From contig UQZN01000005.1 in assembly GCA_900545535.1 (NCBI GenBank), positions 66,938 through 130,937 on the forward strand: DNA of 64,000 bases, written 5' to 3'. The DNA comes from an uncultured Phascolarctobacterium sp. (GTDB lineage: Bacteria > Bacillota > Negativicutes > Acidaminococcales > Acidaminococcaceae). Shown here in pieces: positions 53,439-62,430 of this stretch. Position 1 is the first letter of the stretch. Every line of letters begins with the position of its first letter. The notes under the pieces were generated by a model, which was not told where the DNA came from, did no database searches, and was given only the letters and a program-made list of their open reading frames with translations. A program made the position numbers and the translations under genes.

Positions 53439-53993
53439 ATGCGTGAATTGTCTTTGCATATTCTTGATTTAGCGCAGAATTCCATAGAAGCCGGAGCCCG
53501 TAACGTAATAATTGAAATAAATGAAAATGAAAATGGTTTTTTTGTTTTTCGTATCAGTGATGATGGACATGGCATGAGCGAAGAAATGCTGCAGAAGATC
53601 CGTGATCCTTTTGTGACCACACGTACTACGCGTAAAGTTGGTATGGGTATACCGTTCATGGACATGGTCACGAAACAATGCGGAGGGCATTTGCGTATCC
53701 AATCACGTAAAGGTGAAGGCACAGTCGTAGAAGCTGCTTTTGCGAAGGATAATATCGACCGGCCGCCTTTAGGCGATATCGTGTCAAGTATCAAAGTGCT
53801 GCTGGTAGGCACTCCGGAGCTGGAATTGCAGTTCATCTATAAAATAGGTGCCGCCGGATTTGAAGTTGATACAAAAACTATCAGGTCGCTCCTTGGAGAT
53901 GAAGCAGATTTCACAAGACCTGAGGTTTATACGTGGCTTGAGGAATATTTAAAACAGGAAATATCGCGGTTGCGGTGTGAGCAGGAGGTATAA
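53439..53993 (+). CDS. HATPase-domain protein in hydrogenase operon
   Basis: 184 residues. The GHKL fold is clear: N box QNSIEAGARN, SDDGHGM, and VGMGIPFMDMV. The C-terminal 70 residues have a mixed alpha/beta region with no obvious motif. It is a second HATPase gene in this cluster, likely assembly or regulatory. Five bases from hydC. Confidence 0.85.
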   Translation: MRELSLHILDLAQNSIEAGARNVIIEINENENGFFVFRISDDGHGMSEEMLQKIRDPFVTTRTTRKVGMGIPFMDMVTKQCGGHLRIQSRKGEGTVVEAAFAKDNIDRPPLGDIVSSIKVLLVGTPELELQFIYKIGAAGFEVDTKTIRSLLGDEADFTRPEVYTWLEEYLKQEISRLRCEQEV

Positions 53994-53994
53994 A

Positions 53995-54363
53995 ATGAAA
54001 ACGTTGGAAGATTTGAAGGCTTTGCGCGAAAAATTGAAGGCGGATATGAAAGTGCGCCAAAACGACGGTACCAAAATAATCATTGGGATGGGCACCTGTG
54101 GTATTGCAGCTGGTGCGCGCGAGGTGATGACTGCTATTTTGAATGAACTTGCAGTGCGTAAACTCACTGATGTTCAGGTACAGCAGACAGGCTGCATCGG
54201 TATGTGTGAAAAAGAAGTCCTGGTAGATGTTGTTCGCCCGGGCGAGCCGCGGATTACTTATGGCAAAGTAAAACCTGAGGACGTGAAAAAGATCATTGCA
54301 GAACATGTTGTCAATGGCCGTATTGTCGAAGAGATGGTCGTAGGCAAAATTATGCAGGACTGA
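53995..54363 (+). CDS. Thioredoxin-like [2Fe-2S] ferredoxin
   Basis: 122 residues from the ATG after GCAGGAGG. The ligand pattern CGIAAGAREV...CIGMC fits thioredoxin-like ferredoxins, with GTCGIAAG and QTGCIGMCEKE. Such genes typically precede hydB and provide electron transfer or are fused to its N-terminus. Confidence 0.88.
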   Translation: MKTLEDLKALREKLKADMKVRQNDGTKIIIGMGTCGIAAGAREVMTAILNELAVRKLTDVQVQQTGCIGMCEKEVLVDVVRPGEPRITYGKVKPEDVKKIIAEHVVNGRIVEEMVVGKIMQD

Positions 54364-54389
54364 TTTGATAAGATTTGGAGGGAAAGCAT

Positions 54390-56180
54390 ATGCAGCACAT
54401 TAGAGCACACGTCCTTATTTGCGGAGGTACAGGATGTAAATCTGCCGGTTCCAAGGAAGTACAGCTTGCTTTTAGCCGTGCTATTGAAGCCAAAGGTCTG
54501 AGCGATGAAGTAATGGTAGTGGAAACGGGCTGTCATGGATTTTGTGAACATGGCCCGCTGGTTATAGTGTACCCTGAAGGCACATTTTACTGCCGGGTTA
54601 AGGCTGAGGATGCGGAAGAAATCGTTGAAAGCCATTTGTTTAAAGGACGCATTGTTGAACGGCTGCTTTACCATGAGCCGCTGACTCATGAAAGTATACC
54701 TAATTATTCGGAAATCAATTTTTATAAAAAACAGCACCGGCTGGTTTTAGCAAACTGCGGCGCTATCAACCCTGAACAAATCGAAGAATATATTGCTGTC
54801 GGCGGTTATGAAGCTTTGGCTAAAGCCGTAACTACTATGAGTCCGGAAGATGTTATTGAAGAAATCAAAAAGTCTGGACTGCGTGGCCGCGGCGGCGGTG
54901 GTTTTCCTACAGGAATGAAATGGCAGTTTGCCAAAGCGTCTGTCAGTGATAAGAAATATGTTATCTGTAACGCTGATGAAGGCGATCCGGGCGCGTTTAT
55001 GGATAGAAGCGTTTTAGAAGGCGACCCGCATAAGATTTTGGAAGGTATGGCTATCTGCGGTTATGCCATAGGCGCTGATGAAGGTTATATTTATGTGCGT
55101 GCTGAATATCCGCTGGCTATCAAACGCCTGCGCATAGCTATTGAACAGGCTGAAGCGATGGGACTGCTGGGTGATAACATCTTTGGTTCCGGGTTCAATT
55201 TTAAACTGCATATCAAAGAAGGCGCCGGTGCTTTCGTCTGCGGTGAAGAAACTGCGTTGATGGCGTCAATAGAGGGTAAACGCGGCATGCCGCGTCCGCG
55301 GCCGCCGTTTCCGGCGGTTGCCGGACTTTGGGGCAAGCCTACCAATATCAATAATGTGGAAACTTTTGGTAATGTGGCTACTATTATTACTAATGGAGCT
55401 GACTGGTATGCCGGCTTTGGCACGGAAAAATCCAAAGGTACCAAAGTATTTGCTCTGACTGGTAAAATAAATAATACCGGTTTGGCTGAAGTTCCTATGG
55501 GTATTACTATGCGCGAGATCATTTATGACATCGGCGGAGGTATTACCGGCGGTAAGAAATTTAAAGCGGTACAGATCGGCGGACCGTCTGGCGGCTGCCT
55601 GCCGGAAGCGATGCTGGATCTGTCCGTAGATTATGATTCCCTGATCGCAGCCGGTGCCATGATGGGTTCCGGTGGATTGGTTGTTATGGATGAAGACACC
55701 TGTATGGTTGACGTAGCAAAATTTTTCCTCAATTTTACTCAGTCTGAATCCTGCGGTAAATGTACTCCCTGCCGTGAAGGTACTAAACGTATGCTGGAAA
55801 TCCTGACTCGTATCACTGAAGGCCAGGGCAGGGAAGGCGATATAGAGCTTTTGGAAGAACTGGCCAGAAATATTAAAGAGACGGCTTTATGCGGGCTTGG
55901 CCAAACTGCGCCTAATCCTGTGTTGAGTACTTTGAAATATTTCCGGCATGAGTATGAAGCGCATATCAAAGAGAAGCGCTGTCCTGCCGGTGCCTGTGAG
56001 AAACTTGCCAATTACGAGATCACAGATGCATGCAGAGGCTGCGGCTTATGCGCACGCCAGTGCCCGGTTAATGCGATTTCCGGGGAAATTAAAAAGAAAC
56101 ACGTTATTGACGTAACTAAATGTATAAAATGCGGTGCCTGCATGGCGGCTTGTCCGTTCAAGGCCATTACTAAGGGTTAA
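54390..56180 (+). CDS. hydB: Hydrogenase subunit HydB (NuoF-like, flavin/Fe-S)
   Basis: 596 residues from the ATG after GGAGGG. It has an N-terminal [2Fe-2S] thioredoxin-like domain (GGTGCKSAGS, ETGCHGFC), the FMN/NADH-binding NuoF core (GRGGGGFPTG, DEGDPGAF, GAGAFVCGEETAL), an SLBB-like part, a 4Fe-4S site (ESCGKCTPC), and a C-terminal pair of 4Fe-4S clusters (CRGCGLCARQCP, CIKCGACMAACP). It is the bifurcating subunit that binds NAD(H). Confidence 0.95.
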   Translation: MQHIRAHVLICGGTGCKSAGSKEVQLAFSRAIEAKGLSDEVMVVETGCHGFCEHGPLVIVYPEGTFYCRVKAEDAEEIVESHLFKGRIVERLLYHEPLTHESIPNYSEINFYKKQHRLVLANCGAINPEQIEEYIAVGGYEALAKAVTTMSPEDVIEEIKKSGLRGRGGGGFPTGMKWQFAKASVSDKKYVICNADEGDPGAFMDRSVLEGDPHKILEGMAICGYAIGADEGYIYVRAEYPLAIKRLRIAIEQAEAMGLLGDNIFGSGFNFKLHIKEGAGAFVCGEETALMASIEGKRGMPRPRPPFPAVAGLWGKPTNINNVETFGNVATIITNGADWYAGFGTEKSKGTKVFALTGKINNTGLAEVPMGITMREIIYDIGGGITGGKKFKAVQIGGPSGGCLPEAMLDLSVDYDSLIAAGAMMGSGGLVVMDEDTCMVDVAKFFLNFTQSESCGKCTPCREGTKRMLEILTRITEGQGREGDIELLEELARNIKETALCGLGQTAPNPVLSTLKYFRHEYEAHIKEKRCPAGACEKLANYEITDACRGCGLCARQCPVNAISGEIKKKHVIDVTKCIKCGACMAACPFKAITKG

Positions 56181-56198
56181 GGGAGGATTATAATAGAT

Positions 56199-57923
56199 AT
56201 GGAAATGATTACCTTAACGATCAATGGGCAGACTGTACAGGCCCCTAAAAATGCTACGATTCTTGAAGCGGCACGTTCTGCCGGCATTCATATCCCTACG
56301 CTTTGCCATCATCCGGAACTTGCCCCGGAAGGCGCCTGCAGACTGTGCGTCGTAGAAGCGTCCGGTGCCCGTACGCTTGTTGCCTCCTGCGTTTATCCGG
56401 TTGCGGAAGGCATGGTTGTAAAAACCAATACTGATAAAGTTCGTGCAGCCAGAAGGATGGTTGTGGAACTGCTGCTGGCCAATCATCCGAAAGACTGCCT
56501 GTCCTGTCAGAAGAGCGGCGACTGTGAACTGCAGAAAATAGCTGCGGATCTGGGCCTGCGCAAGATCAGGTTTGAGGGCGGTGCCCGGAAGGCGCATACT
56601 ATTGATGCCAGCAATCCCTGTCTGGTGCGTGATCAGGAAAAATGTATTTTGTGCGGACGCTGCATACGTGTTTGCCGTGATGTGCAGGGAATGAGCGTTT
56701 ACAGCTTTGCTGAACGTGGATTTGATACTATCGTCTCGACTGCATTTGAGCAGGATCTTGGTAAAGTAGAATGTTCTTACTGCGGACAATGCGCGAGTGT
56801 TTGTCCGACTGGTGCTATAGTGGAAAAAGACGATACTGAAAAAGTCTGGTCTGCTATCAATGATCCTGATAAGATCGTCATTGTGCAAACTGCACCGGCG
56901 GTGCGCGTAGCTTTAGGCGAAGAACTGGATATGGAACCTGGTTCTATCGTTACTGGAAAAATGGTTGCGGCCTTGCGTAATCTTGGCTTCGACAAGATAT
57001 TTGATACTAATTTCTCGGCCGATCTGACGATTATGGAAGAAGGGCATGAATTCCTTCACCGCCTGACTAATGGCGGCGTCTTGCCGATGATCACTTCCTG
57101 CAGTCCGGGCTGGGTCAATATGATCGAGCTTAAATATCCTGACTTATTGCCGCATCTTTCTTCTGCAAAATCTCCTCAGCAGATGTTTGGAGCTATTGCC
57201 AAGACTTATTATGCTGAAAAAGCAGGTATCGATCCGGCGAAGATAGTCAGTGTTTCGGTAATGCCCTGTACTGCTAAAAAGGCTGAAGCCGCACGTCCTG
57301 AAATGAACGCTTCCGGCTATCGTGATATCGATATTGTTATCACTACCAGAGAACTGGGGCGGATGATCCGCGAAGCCGGACTTGATTTTAAACACTTACC
57401 GGAAGACAGCTATGATTCTCCTTTGGGGACAGGCACCGGCGCAGCTGTTATATTTGGTACTACCGGCGGGGTAATGGAAGCCGCTCTGCGTACGGTTGCT
57501 GATGTTCTGACAGGTGAGGATCTAAAGGCTGTTGATTATAATGATGTACGTGGAATGGAACAGACCCGTGAAGCGGAACTTACCATTGCGGGAAACACTG
57601 TAAAAATAGCGGTTGTCCATACTCTTGCTTCGGCGCGTAAGATGCTGGAGCGTGTCAGAGCAGGCGAAGCTGATTATCAGTTTATTGAGGTAATGGCCTG
57701 CCCGGGCGGCTGTATTGGCGGCGGCGGTCAGCCGATCCCTGTTAATGCGGAAATCAGAAAAGCCCGCAGGGAAGGCTTGTTCGATTGTGATAGTGCCAAT
57801 GAGTTACGAAAATCACATGAAAACCCGGAAATTAAAGAGCTTTATGATACTTGGTTAGGTAAACCTCTCGGAGAAAAAGCCCATAGTCTACTGCATACGC
57901 ACTATCGCCAACAAGTGCGCTGA
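56199..57923 (+). CDS. hydA: [FeFe] hydrogenase catalytic subunit HydA
   Basis: 574 residues. N-terminal [2Fe-2S] (CHHPELAPEGACRLC), a His-ligated 4Fe-4S motif (HPKDCLSCQKSGDC), two 4Fe-4S clusters (CILCGRCIRVCRD, CSYCGQCASVCP), and the H-cluster domain with L1 TSCSPGWVN, L2 MPCTAKKAEA and L3 MACPGGCIGGGGQP. With hydC and hydB it forms the trimeric enzyme that makes or uses H2 with NADH and ferredoxin. Terminator follows. Confidence 0.97.
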   Translation: MEMITLTINGQTVQAPKNATILEAARSAGIHIPTLCHHPELAPEGACRLCVVEASGARTLVASCVYPVAEGMVVKTNTDKVRAARRMVVELLLANHPKDCLSCQKSGDCELQKIAADLGLRKIRFEGGARKAHTIDASNPCLVRDQEKCILCGRCIRVCRDVQGMSVYSFAERGFDTIVSTAFEQDLGKVECSYCGQCASVCPTGAIVEKDDTEKVWSAINDPDKIVIVQTAPAVRVALGEELDMEPGSIVTGKMVAALRNLGFDKIFDTNFSADLTIMEEGHEFLHRLTNGGVLPMITSCSPGWVNMIELKYPDLLPHLSSAKSPQQMFGAIAKTYYAEKAGIDPAKIVSVSVMPCTAKKAEAARPEMNASGYRDIDIVITTRELGRMIREAGLDFKHLPEDSYDSPLGTGTGAAVIFGTTGGVMEAALRTVADVLTGEDLKAVDYNDVRGMEQTREAELTIAGNTVKIAVVHTLASARKMLERVRAGEADYQFIEVMACPGGCIGGGGQPIPVNAEIRKARREGLFDCDSANELRKSHENPEIKELYDTWLGKPLGEKAHSLLHTHYRQQVR

Positions 57924-57945
57924 AAGTGCTAATTTGATACCACAA

Positions 57946-57984
57946 AACACCCCTTGAGTAGTCTATCTCAAGGGGTGTTTCTTT
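57946..57984 (+). terminator. Intrinsic terminator of the hydrogenase operon
   Basis: AACACCCCTTGAG pairs with CTCAAGGGGTGTTT, followed by CTTT. Confidence 0.85.
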
Positions 57985-58117
57985 GTAAATTGTAAAGAAA
58001 ATGCTTGCCATGTTACAGTTTTACTGGTATCATATGAGATATAGCATTTAAATCCAAAATTGTTAAAAAAGTAAAAAAAGTAGCAATTTTGTCTAAAATT
58101 TACTGCTTTTTTTGTGG

Positions 58118-58535
58118 TATAATGTATTTGGACACAAAAAGTTCAAAAAGAAATCACAATTGAAGTTTTTTTTGAAGGATTTTTTGTGAGGGCGTCGAAG
58201 TAAATTAAAGCAGAACTAAATATCAGGATATGTTTTAGCAGTTGGTAGACAGGAGAACATGGATGTTCGACTGAAAGCTTTGCCTGCTGACAGTTTGCGA
58301 TTCAGAGCGTAGCCACTTTGGATGGAAGTAAGCTGGCACTTGGCTATGTTTTGTTTTCGTAAATCAAAACTTCTGAGTGCTCCTTTTTTATGGGTAAAAT
58401 CTTATTCGGTAAAGAATAGTTTATGGTTTTATATTTGTTTTTTTTTACCGACTAAGTGTATTTTTTACTAGTGAGGTTAATAGACCTCATTGGCATTAGC
58501 CACAATTTGTTTTATTTACAAGGAGGAAGGTAAAC
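58118..58535 (+). promoter_or_regulatory. Long structured leader of the CoA-transferase gene
   Basis: An extended -10 promoter TGGTATAAT (-10 hexamer TATAAT at 58118-58123) with no clear -35 starts a 5' UTR of about 400 bases. Predicted folds include TTAGCAG/CTGCTGA around GAACATGGATGTTC (58232-58295), GTAGCCA/TGGCTAT (58310-58350) and a GTTTTG/CAAAAC hairpin near 58350-58370. It does not match the known riboswitch consensuses I know. The coding start has AAGGAGGAAGG. The stretch 57985-58117 is AT-rich, with nothing recognisable. Confidence 0.5.
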
Positions 58536-60056
58536 ATGATCGACATTAAAGATCGCGTATGCGAAGCAGTAGCCGGCAAAATTATGAGCGCCGAAGCAGC
58601 TGCAGAATTTGTAAAGGATGGCGACAACGTAGGTACCAGTGGTTTTACCCCGTCTGGTTATCCTAAAGCTGTGCCGCTTGCTCTGGCAGAAAAAGGCAAA
58701 AAAACTCCTTTCAAAATCAATGTTTGGACCGGCGCTTCTGTAGGCCCTGAAATGGATACCGCAATGACTGAAGCTGGTATCGTTGACCGTCGTATGCCTT
58801 ATCAAACTAATAACGACATGCGTAAAGCAATCAATAACGGTTCTGTAAAATACACTGACATGCATCTGAGCCATGTTGCACAAATGACTCGTTATGGTTT
58901 TATGGAAAACCGCAGATGTGTTGACGTTGCTATTGTCGAAGCTTGCAAAATCATTGACCTTGGTAATGGTCAGGTTGGTTTGATTCCTACCACTTCCATG
59001 GGTAACTCCTCTTCTTATGTTCAATGCGCACCGAAAGTTATCGTTGAAGTAAATACTTCCCAACCGGTAGAACTTGAAGGCATGCATGACTCCTATGTTC
59101 CTTTGGATCCTCCGAATCGTAAAGCTATTCCCATCGAAAGACCGGAAGATATTATCGGCACTCCGTATATCCCCTGCGAATTAGACAGAATCGTTGCTGT
59201 CGTTCCCTGTGATATCACTGATAAAGTTCGTCCTTTGGGCGCTATTGATGAAGACGCTCAAAAAATGGGCAAAAATCTGGTTGAATTCTTTAAAGCAGAA
59301 GTTGCCGCTGGCCGTCTGCCGAAAAACCTGCTGCCGTTGCAATCCGGCGTAGGCTCTGTTGCTAACGCAGTTATCAATGGCTTAGTTAACTCTGATTTTG
59401 AAGATCTGACTGTATATACCGAAGTTGTTCAGGACGGCATGTTTGATCTGATCGACGCCGGCAAACTGCGTGTTTGTTCCGGTACTGCTTTGAGCCCGTC
59501 TCCTGACTGCCTCAAAAAATTCTATGATAACGTAGAAAAATATAAAAAATACATCATCCTGCGTCCGCAGGAAGTTGCCAACAGCCCTGAAATTGCACGT
59601 CGCATCGGCGTTATTGCCATGAACACTGCAATCGAAGTAGATATCTATGGCAACATCAACTCCACTCATATCTGCGGCACTAAGATCATGAATGGTATCG
59701 GCGGTTCCGGCGACTATGCCCGTAACGGCTTCCTGACCGTATTCTTCACTACTTCTCTTGCAAAAGGCGGCGCTATCAGCTCCGTAGTTCCTTTCTGCTC
59801 TCATGTTGACCATACTGAGCATGATGTTGACGTTATCGTTTCCGAACGCGGTGTAGCTGACCTTCGTGGTTTGTCTCCGAAAGAACGCGCTTTGGTTATC
59901 ATTGACAAAGTTGCTAATCCGAAATACCAACCGCTCCTGCTTGATTATTTCAAGAGAGCCTGCGAAGCTTGCGGCAACAGCCAAACTCCGCATCTTATGG
60001 ATGAAGCTTTCTCCTTCCATGATCGTTTCGTAAAAACCGGCACCATGGAAAAATAA
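58536..60056 (+). CDS. Propionyl-CoA:succinate CoA transferase
   Basis: 506 residues of the acetyl-CoA hydrolase/transferase (Cat1) family. The catalytic Glu is in TEVVQDGMFDLIDAG, with GTALSPSPD, GIGGSGDYARNG and FCSHVDHTEHDVDV further on. It moves CoA from propionyl-CoA to succinate, closing the propionate-forming cycle. The adjacent mutase, epimerase and decarboxylase genes support that assignment; acetate-type CoA transferase is the main alternative. Confidence 0.88.
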   Translation: MIDIKDRVCEAVAGKIMSAEAAAEFVKDGDNVGTSGFTPSGYPKAVPLALAEKGKKTPFKINVWTGASVGPEMDTAMTEAGIVDRRMPYQTNNDMRKAINNGSVKYTDMHLSHVAQMTRYGFMENRRCVDVAIVEACKIIDLGNGQVGLIPTTSMGNSSSYVQCAPKVIVEVNTSQPVELEGMHDSYVPLDPPNRKAIPIERPEDIIGTPYIPCELDRIVAVVPCDITDKVRPLGAIDEDAQKMGKNLVEFFKAEVAAGRLPKNLLPLQSGVGSVANAVINGLVNSDFEDLTVYTEVVQDGMFDLIDAGKLRVCSGTALSPSPDCLKKFYDNVEKYKKYIILRPQEVANSPEIARRIGVIAMNTAIEVDIYGNINSTHICGTKIMNGIGGSGDYARNGFLTVFFTTSLAKGGAISSVVPFCSHVDHTEHDVDVIVSERGVADLRGLSPKERALVIIDKVANPKYQPLLLDYFKRACEACGNSQTPHLMDEAFSFHDRFVKTGTMEK

Positions 60057-60099
60057 TTCTTAGTCAATGTTCTTGACTGAGATTGTTATCAGAAATATT

Positions 60100-60129
60100 T
60101 TGCCGGCAGGTAGCTAGTTCTGCCGGCAA
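60100..60129 (+). terminator. Hairpin after the CoA-transferase gene
   Basis: TTGCCGGCAG/CTGCCGGCAA with a 10-base loop, no T tract. It may slow transcription or stabilise the upstream mRNA. A weak promoter-like TTGACG-17-CATATA lies at 60158-60186. Confidence 0.45.
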
Positions 60130-60272
60130 ACTTTACAGTTTATCTGTATCCAATCTGTTGACGAGGCCTTTGGGCTTTGCCATATACACCGTCTATGACG
60201 GACACTCTCACCATAATTCGGTCAGTCCAAACCGGATTGTGCAAAAACAATATTCTTAAGGAGGATTTGAGA

Positions 60273-61919
60273 ATGGCAAATGAAACTCTGAAAGCTGGAT
60301 TTGACAAGTACATGGCTGGCGTAGAAGCTAAACTTGCTAAAAATCCCGAACGTGCAAACCTTGAGCCTAACAGGCTCTACACCCCTCTCGACATCGAAGG
60401 CTTCGACTATGAGAAGGATCTTGGCTTCCCTGGTGAATATCCTTTCACTCGTGGTGTACAACCCACTATGTATCGTGGCCGTTTCTGGACCATGCGTATG
60501 TATGCTGGTTTCTCCACTGCAGAAGAATCCAACAAACGTTATCGTTACCTCTTGGCTAACGGTGGCAGCGGCTTGTCCTGCGCATTCGACCTTCCGACCC
60601 AAATCGGTTATGATTCCACCGATCCGATGGCTGAAGGCGAAGTTGGTAAAGTTGGCGTAGCTATCGACTCCTTGGCTGATATGGAAATCCTGTTCGACGG
60701 TATCTCCCTTGACCAAGTTTCCACTTCTATGACCATCAATGCTCCTGCATCCGTACTGCTTTGCATGTACATCGCAGTTGCTGAGAAACAAGGCGTTTCC
60801 GCTGACAAACTGCGCGGTACTATTCAAAATGATATTTTGAAAGAGTATGCTGCTCGCGGCACTTACATTTTCCCGCCGAAACCCTCCATGCGTTTGATCA
60901 CCAATATTTTCGAATATTGCTCTAAAAACGTACCGTTGTGGAACACTATCTCCATTTCCGGTTATCATATCCGTGAAGCTGGTTCCACCGCTTCTCAGGA
61001 AATCGCTTTCACCATCGCTGATGGTATCGCTTATGTTGAAGCAGCTATCAAAGCTGGCATGGACGTTGACGCTTTTGCTGGTCGTTTGTCCTTCTTCTGG
61101 AATGCTCATAACAACGTACTCGAAGAAGTTGCTAAATTCCGCGCTTCCCGTCGTGTATGGGCTAAAGTAATGAAAGAAAGATTCAACGCTCAAAAACCGA
61201 AATCCATGATGCTTCGTGTACACACTCAAACTGCAGGTTCCATGCTGACTGCACAACAACCGAACAACAACATCGTTCGTGTTGCTCTGCAAACTGCTGC
61301 TGCTGTAATGGGTGGTACTCAATCCCTGCACACTAACTCCAAAGACGAAGCTTTGGCATTGCCGACTACTGAGTCTGTAACCATCGCTCTCCGTACTCAA
61401 CAAATCGTTGCTTACGAATCCGGCTTGGCTGATACCGTTGATCCGTTGGGCGGTTCCTACTATGTTGAAGCTTTGACTAACAAAATCGAAGCTGAAGCTT
61501 GGGAATACATCAAAAAGATCGACGAAATCGGTGGCGCTCCTGAAGCTATCGCTAAAGGTTATATCCAAAAAGAAATCCAAGACTCCGCTTACAAATGGCA
61601 AATGGACATTGAAAAAGGCGACCGTATTATTGTTGGCGTAAACAAATTCCAACAAGAAGAAGAACCGCCGAAAAACTTGCTGCGTGTTGACGGCTCCGTT
61701 GGCAAATTGCAAGCTGATAAGATTGCTGCCCTTAAAGCTCGTCGTGACAATGCTAAAGTTGAAGAAACCTTGGCTGCTCTGGAAAAAGGCTGCGCTGACG
61801 AATCCGTCAACCTGATGCCTTTGATCCTTGACGCTGTACGTGCTTATGCAACTGAAGGCGAAATCTGCGGCGTAATGAGAAAAGTATTCGGCGAATATCA
61901 ATCTCATACTGCTCTGTAA
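60273..61919 (+). CDS. Methylmalonyl-CoA mutase catalytic (N-terminal) subunit, split type
   Basis: 549 residues from the ATG after AAGGAGG. It aligns with the TIM-barrel part of MutB (QPTMYRGRFWTMRMYAGFSTAEESN; shared blocks GTIQNDILKEY, ISGYHIREAG, TQSLHTNSKDEALALPT). The B12-binding domain is absent and instead encoded separately downstream at 61954. This split architecture is distinct from the MutAB in the same window. Confidence 0.94.
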   Translation: MANETLKAGFDKYMAGVEAKLAKNPERANLEPNRLYTPLDIEGFDYEKDLGFPGEYPFTRGVQPTMYRGRFWTMRMYAGFSTAEESNKRYRYLLANGGSGLSCAFDLPTQIGYDSTDPMAEGEVGKVGVAIDSLADMEILFDGISLDQVSTSMTINAPASVLLCMYIAVAEKQGVSADKLRGTIQNDILKEYAARGTYIFPPKPSMRLITNIFEYCSKNVPLWNTISISGYHIREAGSTASQEIAFTIADGIAYVEAAIKAGMDVDAFAGRLSFFWNAHNNVLEEVAKFRASRRVWAKVMKERFNAQKPKSMMLRVHTQTAGSMLTAQQPNNNIVRVALQTAAAVMGGTQSLHTNSKDEALALPTTESVTIALRTQQIVAYESGLADTVDPLGGSYYVEALTNKIEAEAWEYIKKIDEIGGAPEAIAKGYIQKEIQDSAYKWQMDIEKGDRIIVGVNKFQQEEEPPKNLLRVDGSVGKLQADKIAALKARRDNAKVEETLAALEKGCADESVNLMPLILDAVRAYATEGEICGVMRKVFGEYQSHTAL

Positions 61920-61953
61920 TTTAGAGCCAACAATAATAGGGAGGTAAGAAATA

Positions 61954-62343
61954 ATGTCTAATATTAGAGTTTTAGTAGCAAAACCGGGTCTGGACGGCCA
62001 TGACCGCGGTGCTAAAGTTGTAGCTCGTGCTCTGCGCGACGCTGGTTTTGAAGTTATTTACACCGGTATCCGTTTGACTCCGGAACAAATCGCTGAAGCT
62101 GCTCTGCAGGACGACGTTAAAGTTGTTGCTTTGAGCTTGCTTTCCGGCGCTCACAATACCCTTTTCCCAAAAGTAGTTGAACTGCTGAAAGAAAAAGGTT
62201 TGACCGACGTTCTGGTTATCGGCGGCGGCGTTATTCCTGACGCTGACATTCCTGGTTTGAAAGCTGCGGGCGTTGCCGAAGTATTCACTCCTGGCACCCC
62301 TACTGGCAACATTGTTGACTTCATCAACGCTAACGTAAAATAA
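61954..62343 (+). CDS. Methylmalonyl-CoA mutase cobalamin-binding subunit, split type
   Basis: 129 residues. It has the B12-binding fold with DGHDRG at residues 15-20 (His is the cobalt ligand), SLLSGAHNTL, and GGGVIPDADI. It completes the mutase with the 60273 gene. Start after GGGAGG. Confidence 0.95.
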   Translation: MSNIRVLVAKPGLDGHDRGAKVVARALRDAGFEVIYTGIRLTPEQIAEAALQDDVKVVALSLLSGAHNTLFPKVVELLKEKGLTDVLVIGGGVIPDADIPGLKAAGVAEVFTPGTPTGNIVDFINANVK

Positions 62344-62362
62344 TTAAGGTTCTCAAAAATTT

Positions 62363-62389
62363 TGCAGGCCGGGCTTGTCCCGGCTTGCA
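62363..62389 (+). other. Intercistronic GC-rich hairpin
   Basis: TGCAGGCCGGG/CCCGGCTTGCA between the cobalamin subunit gene and meaB, without a tight T tract. It may lower downstream expression or protect the upstream mRNA. Confidence 0.5.
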
Positions 62390-62430
62390 TCATACAATTT
62401 TTATTGGACCTCAACAAGGCGGTGTGATCA

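Noticed and set aside
58232..58360. c-di-GMP-I or class II cobalamin aptamer in the CoA-transferase leader
   Set aside because: Short resemblances such as GCGTAGCCAC are present, but the required conserved core segments and order are missing.
60222..61907. 561-residue minus-strand ORF
   Set aside because: It is exactly antisense to the mutase gene, has no ribosome site, and its Phe/Ser/His-rich composition is a codon-bias shadow.
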